Origin: Synaphobranchus kaupii
Taxonomy: Eukaryota > Chordata > Actinopteri > Anguilliformes > Synaphobranchidae
Assembly (NCBI GenBank): GCA_029718625.1
Contig: CM056380.1
Location: forward strand, 14,560,786 to 14,624,785
Length of the DNA: 64,000 nt
Direction of reading: 5' to 3'
Made by a program: the position numbers and the translations under genes. The number at the start of each line of letters is the position of its first letter. Position 1 is the first letter of the stretch. Under the pieces are notes generated by a model. The model worked only from the letters and a program-made list of their open reading frames with translations, did not search any database and had not been told where the DNA came from. This document shows, piece after piece, positions 24,299 through 36,470 of this stretch.

Positions 24299-24499
24299 GA
24301 GTATTCTGGGGGCAATTGCAACAGGGGTCAATTGTAACACAATTTCTGTTACAATTGCCCCCAGCCCTGAACACATGAAACTAGCTAGCTTGCTGGATAG
24401 AATCTCAGCTCTAGCTTGTTTCAGATTGGTGCAATTTTATGGTGTTGCAATTGCCCCCTGTTACAATTGCCCCCTGTTACAATTGCCCCCAGAATACTC
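24299..24499. mobile_element. MITE with perfect terminal inverted repeats and TA target
   Basis: GAGTATTCTGGGGGCAATTG is exactly inverted at the other end, and both sides are flanked by TA, as in Tc1/mariner-type elements. ACAATTGCCCCCTGTT repeats internally. No coding capacity. Confidence 0.88.
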
Positions 24500-24598
24500 T
24501 ACTCTTAAGGGTCCATTTTTTCAACCTCTTATTTGGGATGTGAGTAAATCGACCCCATAGTGCACATAAACTGCATGTTGATACACACAGTATTCAGA

Positions 24599-24726
24599 GG
24601 GCCTGATTTACCTTTTCGCATTTGCAAAACCGTTCAACACACAAAATGAATAACACAACTAATGATTGGTGCAAAACAAATACCGCGACCAAAAGGTTTT
24701 GCACTTGCTAAAGGTAAATCAGGCCC
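24599..24726. mobile_element. Small MITE with GGGCCTG termini
   Basis: GGGCCTGATTTACCTTT is perfectly inverted at the right end. The core ACACAACTAATGATTGGTGC matches the copies at 11448 and 26493. Confidence 0.85.
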
Positions 24727-25677
24727 ATAGTGTGTATATATATGCAGCACTTAAAAACTTTCAGCAATAGCTTCAATTCAGAATTCAGTCAGAGTCCGTT
24801 TTTACCAAGCGCAGGGCAGGGGCTGTTTGTGTGTCGTAACCGAATGTCGTACGGTCATCTCCGGAAGGCAAACGGCGTTATCCTGCGCGCTGGAGTCTGC
24901 GTCCGCACCTGACCATCCCGGTTCTCCTGTCGCCCGCGGAAAAAGGGGAACGGAGTTCGAGAAAACAAAAGACGCGGGAAACCTGGAACCCGCGGGCGCG
25001 CTTTGGCCGACGCGGCGAACGGCATCGCCGCTGAGCGTCCCCCCGTCCCTGGGTAAATATTGACCCTTTTTCAATCGCAGCAAAGGTTCAAGAGATCTCC
25101 CACAAAAGCAATCATTTCTTGGCCGGACTGGATGCGTGAGATAATCAGATTACGGGGAGCGGACCGCATTCCCCCGATCCCCTCCTTTTTTATAATATCA
25201 TATTCGGCCGCACTGTCAGCGAGGAGGCTTAGAAAACCCTCGACTGAAACAACAAAGATCCTAATCATTTTTACAAGAATGACACAGAATAAGAGGGTAT
25301 AGGGCAGCACGCTTAAGGTTTGCGATGCCCAGTGTCTCAGTATGCCTTCCTTGTCATCTCTCCTGACCTGTACACTTCATGTCTTTGCTGTAGTGGGATA
25401 TAAACCGATCAGGAAGGATAGAACTAATAAAACAGGTCGGGCTGTAGCACTTCGTGGAGAATAAAAATCTGGATGTGCAGGAAATTCCAGGGATTGACCC
25501 TCTCATTTCTAGTGACTGTATTGACCCTCTCATTCCTATCTGGGGGAATGTTAATCCATGAGTAAGCAACAGACCACCAGCTTTTCTGACAGCTATGCCC
25601 TATGGAACCATAATGTAGAGTTATAACGAGCCACTTCAGTTATTCCTCTACCTACTGGGAAGTTGTGTCCGGACAGG
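24727..25677. other. No recognisable gene; CpG-rich patch
   Basis: About 24835-25050 has many CpG sites (CCCGCGGGCGCGC-like blocks). No exon could be tied to it. The rest is unassigned. Confidence 0.35.
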
Positions 25678-26040
25678 GGGAATGGGAAGATGAGTTTTTG
25701 GATGGTGTAGAGGATTTTTTTTGGCACGGTTTATACCTCTGTCTACAAGAGGGAAATTCAGTTCTGGATCTGATTTTTGTCATAATCCTGACAGAAATTG
25801 CAGGGAGTGAAGTCACTCGGGACAAGCGATTATAGGGCGGTCACTTTGCATTTTGGGAAGTTAAGGCCTCCTCAAACTATAGAATTTTTCACATCAGACA
25901 AGCTCACTATAATAAGATGTGAGAAAATGCAAGTGATGTTGAAGAAGTACAACTTCCAGAGTGCAAGACTGAGACAAAAAGAGTGGAGTGTTTGTCCTTG
26001 GGAGAGAAATAAGGCACAATATAGTGATTTATTTATGTAA
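25678..26040 (+). mobile_element. LINE endonuclease-domain fragment
   Basis: In two frames the stretch reads EFLDGVEDFFWHGLYLCLQE and NSVLDLIFV, then LGTSDYRAVTLHF. This is the order FLD-V-D, LDL-F, LG-SDH at the C-terminal end of the APE-type endonuclease of non-LTR retrotransposons, with H replaced by Y in the SDH motif. It is frameshifted and truncated on both sides. Confidence 0.65.
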
Positions 26041-26243
26041 GTCACTGAAGAGGGGACAATGCGTATTGATTAAAAATTTCCCTTTTCACATCCATGTGAA
26101 TGTGCTGGAATTACCTGTTGAGCTCATTTCTGTCTGTAGTTCCTGGGCAGGTTCGCACAGAGAAAAAGGACATCGCAACATGAGAACATTCGCAATACAT
26201 CAAGACATCGCATCATTAAAATGCACAAAGACCTGTAATAAAG

Positions 26244-26480
26244 TGTGGCTCATTTGGTTAAGACGCCATGCTGCGGTGCACGGTTGAGCCCCCCGGTCTC
26301 GGAACGAATCCGGACCGTACCAGCGCCGACTGTGGCCAGTAGCTCCACAGGGCGATGCGTAATTGGCGATTTCATCACCCAGAGCATGGGAGGATTCTGA
26401 CAGAGGTCTGCGCTTCTGTGTTCTGTTCGATCAGGGGGCCCGTTGACTGCACGTCACAGGACATGAACGCTCTTCCTCCG
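26244..26480 (+). mobile_element. tRNA-derived SINE (family B)
   Basis: The head GTGGCTCATTTGGTTAAGAC resembles an A-box region and GTTGAGCCCCC follows. Then come CCAGCGCCGACTGTGGCCAG and AGCTCCACAGGGCGATGCGT, shared with the SINE half at 18900-18990. Confidence 0.7.
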
Positions 26481-26492
26481 ACTCTGCTCTAT

Positions 26493-26648
26493 GGCCGTGA
26501 TTTACTAATACGTTTAGCGCGTGCAAAACTACTAACACAACCAATGATCGGCGCAAAACAAATACCGTGACCAAGCATTTGCCGTTTCATTGGTTTTGCG
26601 TGTGCTAAAAGGTTTTGCACACGCTAAAGGTCTTAGTAAATCGGGCCC
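26493..26648. mobile_element. Small MITE with GGGCCCGA/GGCCGTGA termini
   Basis: GGCCGTGATTTACTAATACG and, inverted, GGGCCCGATTTACTAAGACC are its ends. The core AACACAACCAATGATCGGCG matches the family at 11448 and 24599. It is longer because of an extra TTTTGC-rich segment. Confidence 0.75.
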
Positions 26649-29111
26649 AATGTGAGCTTAGCTGTAGTCTGTGGTGGACGGCTGTCCACGTTCTCCTGAA
26701 TAGGCAGTGGGGTTCGCGCATGAACGTGGCAACGGTTAGCCAGACAGTTAGCCGTTTGAAATTATGGTGGGAATCGGACATGCACAGCTCCGCGTTGGGT
26801 GGGAAGTAAAGAAATAAAAATAGAAAGTGCTAAAGTTAAAATACGCTGAAGCAGAGCCACAGAAGATGAGCCATTAAGACTTCTATAGTGATTTGTTTCT
26901 AGCCCTTTGTTTAGGCTGCAATGTCCAGGCTAAGGATTTAGCACAGCTCACAGAATCCTTCCTGTCTCAGTCTCAACGTACACAGCGCGGAGTATCCTTA
27001 TCGTAGTTTTGTTTGTTAGTCAGGAGCAGCGATGCTAATGATCGCTGATAAACCTCAATGAGAAGCCTGCGTATCATACAGTGTATGTGGGTACAGTATC
27101 TGACCCCTGACATTTAAATGACCTTGGGCAAGGTTATCTGCAAAAGGAAACAAGTTATAGCAGTTTTATAAGTCATTTGCTTTGTCATTGACCTTGTCTA
27201 AAGTGATTTATGCGGCCGTTTTTAGTTTTTTTACAGAGTGTCTAATCCTACACCTGGACAATGACTGAAGTGAAGTTACACTCTCAGGAGAACCGGTTCT
27301 GGGCCAAAGAAATGATTCACGCAAGGCTCTGCGACTCTAAAACAAGGGCAAAGACGGTAGCGGTTTAGCGGCTGCGACTGCTTTGCTGCCCAGTGCCCAC
27401 GCCCTTTGTCTTAATTCTCACGGTGAGATAAAGGAACGGCTGTTACGCTGGACTGGGCCATCGAAAATACCAAAGGCAGCAGTCAAAAAGCAGAAAAGGC
27501 TAATATGTTTGAGGGTTATTGTTATAATACTGAATTTAAATGCGATTCCGCTGAGCCGAACCAACAGAAGGGGAAGGCAGGCAGTTATGATTTAATTTAG
27601 CTGTGAAAATAATTCCTCAGACTACAAGTAAAACATAGATATGTTAATCATAAAACAGCCACACGAAAGCAATATTTATCTTTGCTTGAAAAATCGTGTG
27701 GGTTCAGGGAAGATTGCCACTACTGGGAAAAAATATATATCATTTTTTTGTTCATGATTGTTAACAGTTCCTTAAGATAGGTAGCCTAAATGTACTCCGA
27801 ATGGCCAAGGACTAAGATAAGGAAAGTCGTGGCATCTTTAAGGCGATTCCAGTGCAATCGGTATGCTTGGCCAGCAGGGAATGTCTTACAGGATATGGAA
27901 ATGTGTGAAATGTCACCACCGCCTGTCTCGCACGTACACACTCTGTGTCTACAGTCGCTCAGTTACCCTGTAAACACAGAGCTTCTGCAAGTCGCGGCCC
28001 GATTGTGCGCCTTTCCTTCTGTGAATTCAGACTGCCACACAGTGGACAATGAGCAGACGTAACCTCGGCGAAGAGAGGTCCGCTTTTGAGTTTCTCTAAC
28101 CTAGCCCTCGACAGCTAATTCTTCCAAAGTGGCCAGATTTCTTCTGGAAAATGTACATGTACACTCCTGAAAACAAAGTAGATGCTTTCTTAAAATATTC
28201 ACAACTGTTATTAATTATTATCCGATACGATAAGCAGATAAGAGTCTCCCGTTCATCAGCGAGGCTAAAAACAAAAGGAGACGAAGTCTTCACCATATGC
28301 GCTCCTAAACTGTAGAATGCCTCCCGATGCACAAACGCTCAAGTTTTCGGTCTCTTTTGAAGACACACGGTCTATTAAACTGATTTATCTATTTAATCGC
28401 ATGCATCATCTTTTCAGCTCTGTACATTTTAACCTGACTTTAATTTAATATTTACTTTGATGGACACTGTATGTCTATATTTATGGGCTTGACTGCCTTT
28501 TCGGATCTGCTGCTCTGAGTCCTTGTCTTATGCACACTGTATAAGAAGCTATTTATCATGAACAGCGTGGATATTACATTATCGACCTACTTCCCTTCGG
28601 GGGCCTGGAAAGCTGTAGATTTGATTCAGATTCACATTAAACCCACCGCACCCTCGTGGTGTCGAATCCCCCCGGGCTCTTCCGGTTTGTTACAGCGGAG
28701 GTTTGCACAGCCAAAGAGGAGTTAAAGCAAACACCAAACAGCTGGAAAGGGTTCACAAGGGCGCCTGACTGCCTTGCAGAATCACAGATTTACAGTGCGG
28801 CGCGGAACTGCGCTTTCATTTCAAAACATTTGAATTACTATAAATCCTGGAAGTGTAGTAAATCTGCAGTTAAAACGGTATTGTGATAGCTCAGTAGTTA
28901 TAATTTATGCACTCAGTAACTGCATTAATAGAGCAGCTTTTTAAAATGTATTTAGAGCGTACGTTTGTTTTTCCCTGACAACGCGTTCATCAGCAGCCAT
29001 TCTGAAGAGCGCCGACAAGCACGCGCGTGATGTCAGCCGCCCCTTATCACGCCGAGGTTCTCAAGCGGGGCTCGAACGACTCAGCGCAAGACGCTTCACG
29101 TGCAGCTTGAC
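26649..29111. other. No recognisable gene
   Basis: Unique-looking sequence with short frames and no domain I recognise. I see no splice-bounded conserved pattern. Confidence 0.45.
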
Positions 29112-29285
29112 GCGTGGTCTTGCAGGTACCCGATCGACCAGCAGGGGTCGCTGGTGTGCTGTCGAGTCTCTCCCATCCCCGGAACGGTGCTGGCCGCTGG
29201 TCGCAATCAGTACTGGCTCACGCCGTCCTGAGGGGTCCATGCACTAGAACAGTGCCTTAACAGGATGTGCCACCCACGAGCCCCC
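29112..29285 (-). mobile_element. SINE (family A), minus orientation
   Basis: On the minus strand it reads GGGCTCGTGGGTGGCACATC, CTGTTAAGGCACTGTTCTAG and CAGCGACCCCTGCTGGTCGA. These match the head and body of the SINE at 10488. Confidence 0.65.
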
Positions 29286-29597
29286 ACAACATACTTTTCT
29301 GATGTAAATGTATACATTTCTTCATACAAACATCATCCTCCCACTGAAACAATCAAGTAAATGGAACGAAGAACTATCACAAACCTTACACCTGATTTAT
29401 ATTTTATTTCATTCAGTGAAATCACTAAGAGTGTCATTATAGAATGGCAATCCTGTCATCTGATTTCCCCATTAATTCAGTTTCTTGTGAAAAAAGGCCA
29501 CCTTCCATATATTTTCTTCATTGCCCATTGCTCCTGCCAAATTCAACAACAACAAACAACAAATTATCATATTATTATTGTTATATTATTGTTAGCT

Positions 29598-30262
29598 TCT
29601 TGTCCAGTCCATGGTCACCTCACGTCTGGACTACTGCAACTCCCTTCTCGCAAGCCTACCAGCCTGCGCCATTCTGCCCCTACAACTGGTCCAGAATGCG
29701 GCTGCTCGGCTTGTGTTCAACCTCCCGAAGTTTTCGCACGTCACCCCCCCTGCTGAGGTCACTCCACTGGCTGCCGGTCGTGGCCAGGATCAGGTTCAAA
29801 GTTCTGACCCTGGCCTACACTGCAGCCAAAAGGTCAGGCCCCTCCTACCTACAGGACTTAATTCAGCACTACGCTCCTGCTCGACCACTTCGTTCTGCTG
29901 CTGCAGGGCGACTTGCACTTCCCTCCCTCCGTGTTAAAGGCTCCCGCTCATCCCGACTGCGGAGCTTTTCCACCCTAGCTCCCCAGTGGTGGAAACACGA
30001 ACTCCCCACTCTGCTGCGCTCAGCTGAAACACTGTCTGTTTTTCGTCGTGGTCTGAAAACGCACTTTTTCAGACTCCACCTCGACTAAAATTGAGCTGAC
30101 TGTGTGTACTACTCATGTTTATTACTAGGGATAGCTCCTACGCTGTGAGAAAGTTGTGCTTTGTCGGATTTGCTTTGTAATCGCGTCAATGACCTTCAAT
30201 ATGCACTTATTGTACGTCGCTTTGGATAAAAGCGTCTGCCAAATGATTGTAATGTAATGTGT
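29598..30262 (+). mobile_element. 5'-truncated L2-type LINE, 3' end
   Basis: The C-terminal part of a reverse transcriptase ORF is legible with one frameshift near 29740: VTSRLDYCNSLLASLP, QLVQNAAARLVFN, LHWLPVVARIRFKVLTL, then SFSTLAPQWWKHELPTLLR and FRRGLKTHFF. This order is typical of L2/CR1-group LINEs. The 3' UTR ends with the hairpin GCTTTGGATAAAAGC, then GTCTGCCAAATGATTGTAAT and TGTAATG-type repeats, the usual L2 tail in fish. The 5' truncation is the usual result of target-primed reverse transcription. Confidence 0.9.
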
Positions 30263-31221
30263 ATTGCAGTTTATCTGAGAAGGGCATTATCTCCCCATGT
30301 GGCCTTCACCAGATTGTGATCCAGATAAAGGCCTACACAAGGCCAGAATGGACAGGGGTTGCTCTTGAACCTCTTTCATAGGCACGTCAACCGAATAAAT
30401 GCTTTTTAATTTCCATAAAAGGAGAATTTTGGAAGAACAGTGTCCCACTGAGCACCCCGGTATTACTCCTGAAGCAAAGCAGTCCAGTGCTTCATTGTCT
30501 ATACTTATATTTTTATTCTAAATAAAGTGACCCTGATTGTATGCTGATGACTGATGGCTAATGTATTTGAATTGGGGCCTGCTGTTGGGTCATCTAGAAA
30601 TATGTACTCTGTTAGGCCACTCCAGTCCTGTCTCTCAATTTATATATGCCGAAAAAGAAATAAATAACTGGTCACCTAGGACCCATTTCAGAATTCATAC
30701 ATGTAAGCAGTCAGAGCTCTCCTCACAGACCCACCCGTTCACTCTGTCAGATCACTCATTTTGTAGCCTATGCAAGTATTGACTTTGCCGCTTTAAAAAA
30801 AAAAAAAAGAAAATTCCTGACCAAAAAACTTTTAAAAATCGTTATACAAGACAATGAGTTGACAATGCCCAACCCTCAGGAAATGCCTGCGAGAGAGGAA
30901 TTAATGTACCTTAAAAAATATATACAAGTAAAAAATAGGGTTAAAAATAAGGGGTCGGTTTCCTCAAGATGATTGATGGAGTTTTCCTTACGCTTTCCTT
31001 TACTATGTACAGTCTTTAGTACAGTGAGTCCTGCGATGGTGATTACCACTTCTATCCCAATAAAAACAAAAAGCAAATAAAGCGTTTACGTAACAAAATG
31101 AAGATTGTGTTTGGTTGTCATCTAAATTAGAACAACTCAACAAATATCACCTGGATTGACCTCAATTCTGTCCCATTGCTGTGGTATTAACAAGGAGGAT
31201 ACACAGAAACACCCAGGGGGT
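30263..31221. other. No recognisable gene
   Basis: AT-rich. A minus-strand frame at 30876-31076 has a hydrophobic stretch followed by basic residues but no family match. Confidence 0.4.
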
Positions 31222-31425
31222 CAGGGGTGCTAATTCTTAACCAAGGGGGGCTGGCGTGGGTGCAGGTTTTTGTTTTAGCCCAGCACTAAGACGCCAGATT
31301 CTACTTATCAAGGTCTTGATTGAAGACCATGATTAGTTATTTATTTGAATCAGGTGTCTTACTGCTGGGCTAAATGAAAAACCTGCACCGACACCGGTGC
31401 TTTTCGGATAGGATTCCCCGCCCCT
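31222..31425. mobile_element. hAT-like palindromic MITE, diverged
   Basis: CAGGGGTGCTAATTCTTAAC and the arms GGGTGCAGGTTTTTGTTTTA and CCCAGCACTAAGACGCCAGA are mirrored on the right, ending CCCCTG. It is a relative of the element at 20178. The flanks no longer show an 8-bp duplication. Confidence 0.8.
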
Positions 31426-31507
31426 GCTATAGGTAAATACTGGTGATTACCAAGCTGAACACAGTGGCTCATTCGCAGTGTGCTTCGTTCAAGTTTAAAC
31501 TCTAGAC

Positions 31508-31715
31508 CAGGGGTTCCCAAACCGGTCATGGGGCCCCCCTGTGTATGCTGGTTTTCGTTGCAACCACAGTGTGCAATCCCAGAATTTTAACAAGCTGTTA
31601 ATTTCTTAATTAGGTGCTTGTCATGTTTAGAGGAATTATTTACCCTCTTAAGTCACATTATATCAGAAATACCAAGCATACACAGGGGACCCCAGGACCG
31701 GTTTGGGAACCCCTG
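31508..31715. mobile_element. hAT MITE with perfect 8-bp target duplication
   Basis: CAGGGGTTCCCAAACCGGTC is matched by the inverted right end, and CTCTAGAC flanks both sides. Arms such as CCTGTGTATGCTGG and the mirrored CCAAGCATACACAGGG... pair imperfectly. Confidence 0.93.
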
Positions 31716-33386
31716 CTCTAGACCACTGACCTGCATTGCAACTGGAACAGTTAATCTTTGTTCCCCAGCTTTGGATGGCTGTTCCAGTTGTATTGCAGTT
31801 CTGTGGTCAGCTAAGCACGCTGCAATTGACCGAGTCTGTCTCTAAGCAACCGTATGGAATGTTCTCATTTGCTCGAGCACTGAGGATCAGCCCCTTTCTT
31901 CACAGTGCCCACCTTGGTGAACAATTGTTGCATTTTATTTGACCACAGGGAGGCGCTGTAATCTAAACAATCAACTGAAGGGTGCCACCAGGAACATTAA
32001 CTTGAATGTGTTTTCATGATCTGAACTTTTTGACAAAAATTACAAACGTAAAATAAGTTTTGTTATTTATTCATTCATCGTTCCTTCACTTGAGATTATA
32101 TTTTGTTAAGTCTGTCCTAAACTAAAGCAGTGGCTTCATATTTGCTTTGGACAACAAAATTTAGCCCATTACACTCCAAAGGCTTTCCAGAAAATTGGAC
32201 AAAAAAAAAAAAAAACTGCTCAGTTTTTGAAAATGATGCTTTTTTTTTGTGCTGCTCACTTTTGTTCACAAATGTTTATTTTTACATGTCATATTATACA
32301 CATCATATTGACGAGTCATTTTTGGCACTCTGTTCTCAATTACTGAGCAATATTGCTAGACATGCTCTATTGCTGTACATGTGGAATGCGGCTAAAGCCA
32401 GACTTGCCATGTCCATGTTGTCTTATGACAGCTAAGAACGGACACTCTGTAAAAGATTCAGAGCATAACTATTCAAAGCAATATAACATGCCTCCAAGCT
32501 CAGGGTACTCAATCGGTGTCCTCACACCACCAGACCCATGGAGCAGCACTTTCATATCTGAAGGAAGTATATTGTCTATATCATTTATATGTCAACCTTT
32601 ATGTTATGCAGCCACAACAACGATTCATAATAATTTAAGCACTGAGCAAGTATACTTACATGTATTGCATATATTTGTATTACACACTTCTTTATATTGC
32701 AAATCTTTACTACAGGTTTCTGATAACACCTGATAAAATATGACTTTGCACCGGCAGAATAAAACAGTCATAAACATGGTATATGACAAGGTCTAACCTA
32801 CATAAAACATTCATAATGATTTATAGCTTGTTAAATGTGTTATAGTGCTTCAATAACACTTCCAGGAGCACTTAATAAAGAAAAGACGTCGAGAACCACC
32901 TTTGACACTACACATTACAACACACCCAATAATACATTACATTAAAAGATGTAAGGAGGTTCATTGGACAATAGTAGGCATAGCATTCATAACACATTCA
33001 AAACATACATTTTATTTATTATTTGTTAAAGCATACTTTACGGAAATGATCAAAACACTTGGCAAGACTCAAGTGCATTTTGTACATTGAAGTTCCCACT
33101 TTTCTAAAATACCAGGGTAATCGTTCCAAGTACATACGTACTTGTCCTGTTTCCCAGATGTCCCCGGAACATGATTTTAAGTGACATTCTATAACTTACA
33201 GGTGCATATGTTTGGTTAATGTACATGGACGTGGATTACTGAAAACGTTATGGCCAATGGTCACCATTAAAGGATGTAACCAATGTGTGCGCAAACAACA
33301 TGCATGGAACATTTTTTTTGCGAGACCTTAAATTAATAAATTAATGAATTTTTGAAATGTTTTTGGAACCTTCTCCTCATGGATTT
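31716..33386. other. No recognisable gene
   Basis: AT-rich. A 126-aa frame at 32353-32733 carries two close cysteine pairs (see findings). Sequence at 32700-33100 resembles low-copy fish repeats but cannot be assigned. Confidence 0.35.
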
Positions 33387-33529
33387 TGCTCGGTTACTGT
33401 GGCTGCTCAGTCTCTGCTCGGTTACTGTGGCTGCTCAGTCTTTGCCCGGTTACTGTGGCTGCTCAGTCTTTGCTCGGTTACTGTGGCTGCTCAGTCTTTG
33501 CTCGGTTACTGTGGCTGCTCAGTCTCTGT
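33387..33529. repeat. 28-bp minisatellite, five copies
   Basis: GGTTACTGTGGCTGCTCAGT recurs every 28 bp with minor changes between copies. It keeps three frames open, which explains the overlapping spurious frames. Confidence 0.95.
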
Positions 33530-35238
33530 TTCTTGGTTATTTTAATTATCACCGTAGTTCTCCATTTGTGCCTTTTACAATTAATGTATTGCATTTTTTT
33601 TTTTTAATCTTTGATTCAGTCTGTTCTAAGATTGTACTTCTCTTTGTATCCCTGCAAGCAAAACACTGAATAACAGTTGGGGCATTTGAATATGTGCTCA
33701 TTTTGATGTTTAAATTGGGAAATCTAATAAGCCTAATAAAATAGCTAGCCAGCTAGCTAAATTTGTTAACAGACTCTGCTGAAAACAGTGTTAACTGTTA
33801 ACAGACAGTTGGCCGACGTTATAGCTAGCTAGCCATTGTTAGGTTACATTATTTAGCCAGTAGCAGCAACAATTCCTGCATAGCAGGCTATAACAGTAAT
33901 GTAATGTAATGTATCACACAAAAAAGAAGCAAACAAATATTTGAAACACTGAAATATGTAATCAATAAATGTTATTTTACATTAAAATTGGGTTAGATAC
34001 CAAGGGCCAGGTGACTGAAAGCCACCAAAATGGCGATGAATATCTTTGATGTCATATGCTTTCTCCTAGCAATGATTGATGATGATACAGACGCAAATAT
34101 AATTGAAGTGTTAGGTTTTCTAATTTATGGATTGTGTCACTAGATCTGTTGACATTTTAGAGTGACTCTTATAAAAAAAATATATAAAAAAATAATCCAG
34201 ACAAAATGTAACAAATTTTAAATAATTTCAACCTGGCCACTTTTTCTATTAGTCTAAATCATTTCCAAAAGGGCTATATTTACTTTCACTTAACGTAAAC
34301 ATCTGTAGGCCTACTCATAAAAAAGCAAACCCTGAAATAATCATTGATCTGTGCTTTGTAGCATCCAATGAAAGAAGGCAACAGTAAGATTGTATTACAA
34401 CTTTATTTGAGTTTTCAAACTAAGCCAGCTTCACTATGCTGTATCAGTTAGTTCCCTGTGCTAACCAGCCAGCCAGCCAGATTGATCAATCAATAGCTAC
34501 TGATAACTTGCTGAAATTTGTCCAAAACTACAGCAAGATCATGTTATTTTCAATGCTTGCCCTCAGAAGGTAAATAATGTCATTATCATTACCCTTCTGC
34601 TAAACTGTATAGATAATAAAACAACAAGTACATAACTGGAGTTCAAATAGACAGTAGATACCTACAATATTGCTTGGTAGATATTTAGTCTAGCTTGTAT
34701 GTAATGATGGTAAGATGGACTATCATTCCAACTGCATTATTTAGCCAGTAAACTGATTGCAAGCATGCATAATAACTGGGCAGAAACACATCTACCCATG
34801 TAAGTTTTTTGTTAGCTGGTTAGTTGTCATGAAATTGAAAGTTCTGATTTGGCATGCAATGTCGTTTATTATGGAATGCTAGCCAGATAGCTAGCTATTT
34901 ACATTAGTTTTTTTCTGCAGCAGACTCACCATGAATGTACATTCACAGCTGCTTAGAGGGAGTCAAAGTTTTGCATTGATCTTAGCTTACACATTCCCTA
35001 GCTACAAGCCAAACTATATGGATTTAGGTAGCTAGTGTTAGCAGTTGGTTCGACTATGTTGTACCATTATATCCACAGTGGTTGAATCTTATCATATTTT
35101 TATTATTATTAATTATTTTATTTTTTTTGCAATTTTTTAAAAACTATTCTCCTGTAATATATGGCAACACAGGGAATTCACAGCTGTATTGCTTAATTAT
35201 ATAAACATACATACGTACATTTATATATCGTATAAACC
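33530..35238. other. No recognisable gene; AGCT-rich AT sequence
   Basis: Repeated AGCTAGC/CTAGCTAG motifs (33740-33830, 34880-34900) and TTAGCCAGTA blocks hint at a decayed transposable element. I cannot delimit it. Confidence 0.35.
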
Positions 35239-35325
35239 AAAGGAGTCAAACTCAAGTCCTGGAGGTCCGCAGTGTCTGCAGGTAATTATGGATTTGTTCA
35301 GTAGCCAATTAAAGCCTTGAGACTT
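35239..35325 (+). mobile_element. Half of a hAT-like MITE
   Basis: GGAGTCAAACTCAAGTCCTG, then GAGGTCCGCAGTGTCTGCAG and AATTAAAGCCTTGAG, match a widespread fish hAT MITE arm. The other arm is absent. Confidence 0.5.
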
Positions 35326-36147
35326 CCCCCAACCGACAGGTTAAATGAATCACGGGTGCTGAAACACGCCACCAAAAACCGGCAGCCACCGCCACCCACC
35401 AGGATTGGGTTCTGACGTCTGTGATTTAAACAATGAGACAATTACTCTAAATAAATGAATGTATTATTATTATTAACATTAAGTGAGCTCTGCTGTTAGG
35501 GATACTCTTCCGCTGAAATGGAGAACAGAGGATGAGAGGGACTAAATGCGTAAAATGACAGCATACACGGTGGTGGCGGGGTGATGGTTGGCGTATGCCC
35601 GCCAGCCACCGAGAGAGCCTTCTTCACAGGGAAGGCACGCGAAGTGACGGGCTGCCGCCGCCAGCGGGTTCCTCTGTCTGCAGTTCAATTCTCAAATAGC
35701 CATTTCGGGGCTCATCGGAAATAAAACAGCGACAGAGACACTTTGCTACGGATTCACAGCACAGAAACGGAAAGCCGCAAAAAATAATAGACTAAAGATG
35801 TGCTTTGTGGTTTCCCCCCCCCCCCCCCAGTAAAATGCGGTGTACGAGATGATTAATATAGGACACATATTTGATGTTCTGGAAGTGGAAAGAATGGTGC
35901 TTAGTACTTTGGCATGAAAAGCATAATTCTCGATTACAAGAGAACTGGGCCATTGTTCTTTTAACTGCATCCATATTGCCAGCTCACATATGGGATGAAG
36001 AACTGAACGATCACTCTTCTGGCACTCCTTTGGACATGGACGTTCACCCTCGTGCACAAACATCCACTCTTGCGCACAGGAGCATTAATTCCCAGTGGTT
36101 CTCGTAAGATACCTTTCAATCCCCCCACCCCAAGTTGTTGCATGCGT
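35326..36147. other. No recognisable gene; possible rspo 3' flank
   Basis: If the exon at 36444 is real, this lies in its 3' UTR or just downstream. A run of 15 C is at about 35814-35828. Confidence 0.4.
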
Positions 36148-36470
36148 AGTTTTTTGGTTCCCCCGGTGATTATGTTACAGCCTTTAGGTCCGTTCCCACC
36201 GCCCCCACCCCCGAAGTTACTGCATTACGGTTCACACCAGTAATTCTGCTACAGTGTGTACTTTCCCCCACCCTGGAGACTGTTACAGTTTTAGGTTCCC
36301 CCCACTGACTGTTACAGTTTTAAGTTCCCCCGGTGATTGTGTTACAGTTTAAGGTTACCCCCCCCCCGGTGACAGTTTTAGGTTCCCCCCGCTGATTGTG
36401 TTACAGTTTTCGGTTCCCCCCCCCGGTGATTGTGTTACAGTTTTTAGGTTCCCCCTGGTGGTTCTGTCGT
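36148..36470. repeat. Degenerate tandem repeat with about 30-bp unit, overlapping the end of the rspo coding sequence
   Basis: Units on the plus strand contain AGGTTCCCCC, then CGGTGATTGTGTTACAGTTT. About eight or more imperfect copies run from 36148 up to the proposed stop codon, where the last copy forms the final codons. C-run length varies between copies. Confidence 0.85.

Noticed and set aside
29361..30088. 214-residue open frame as a host gene
   Set aside because: Its C-terminal part is the reverse transcriptase end of an L2-type LINE; the first part is unrelated read-in sequence.
30876..31076. Minus-strand 66-residue frame with a membrane-like segment
   Set aside because: Short, in AT-rich DNA, with no family match or splice context.
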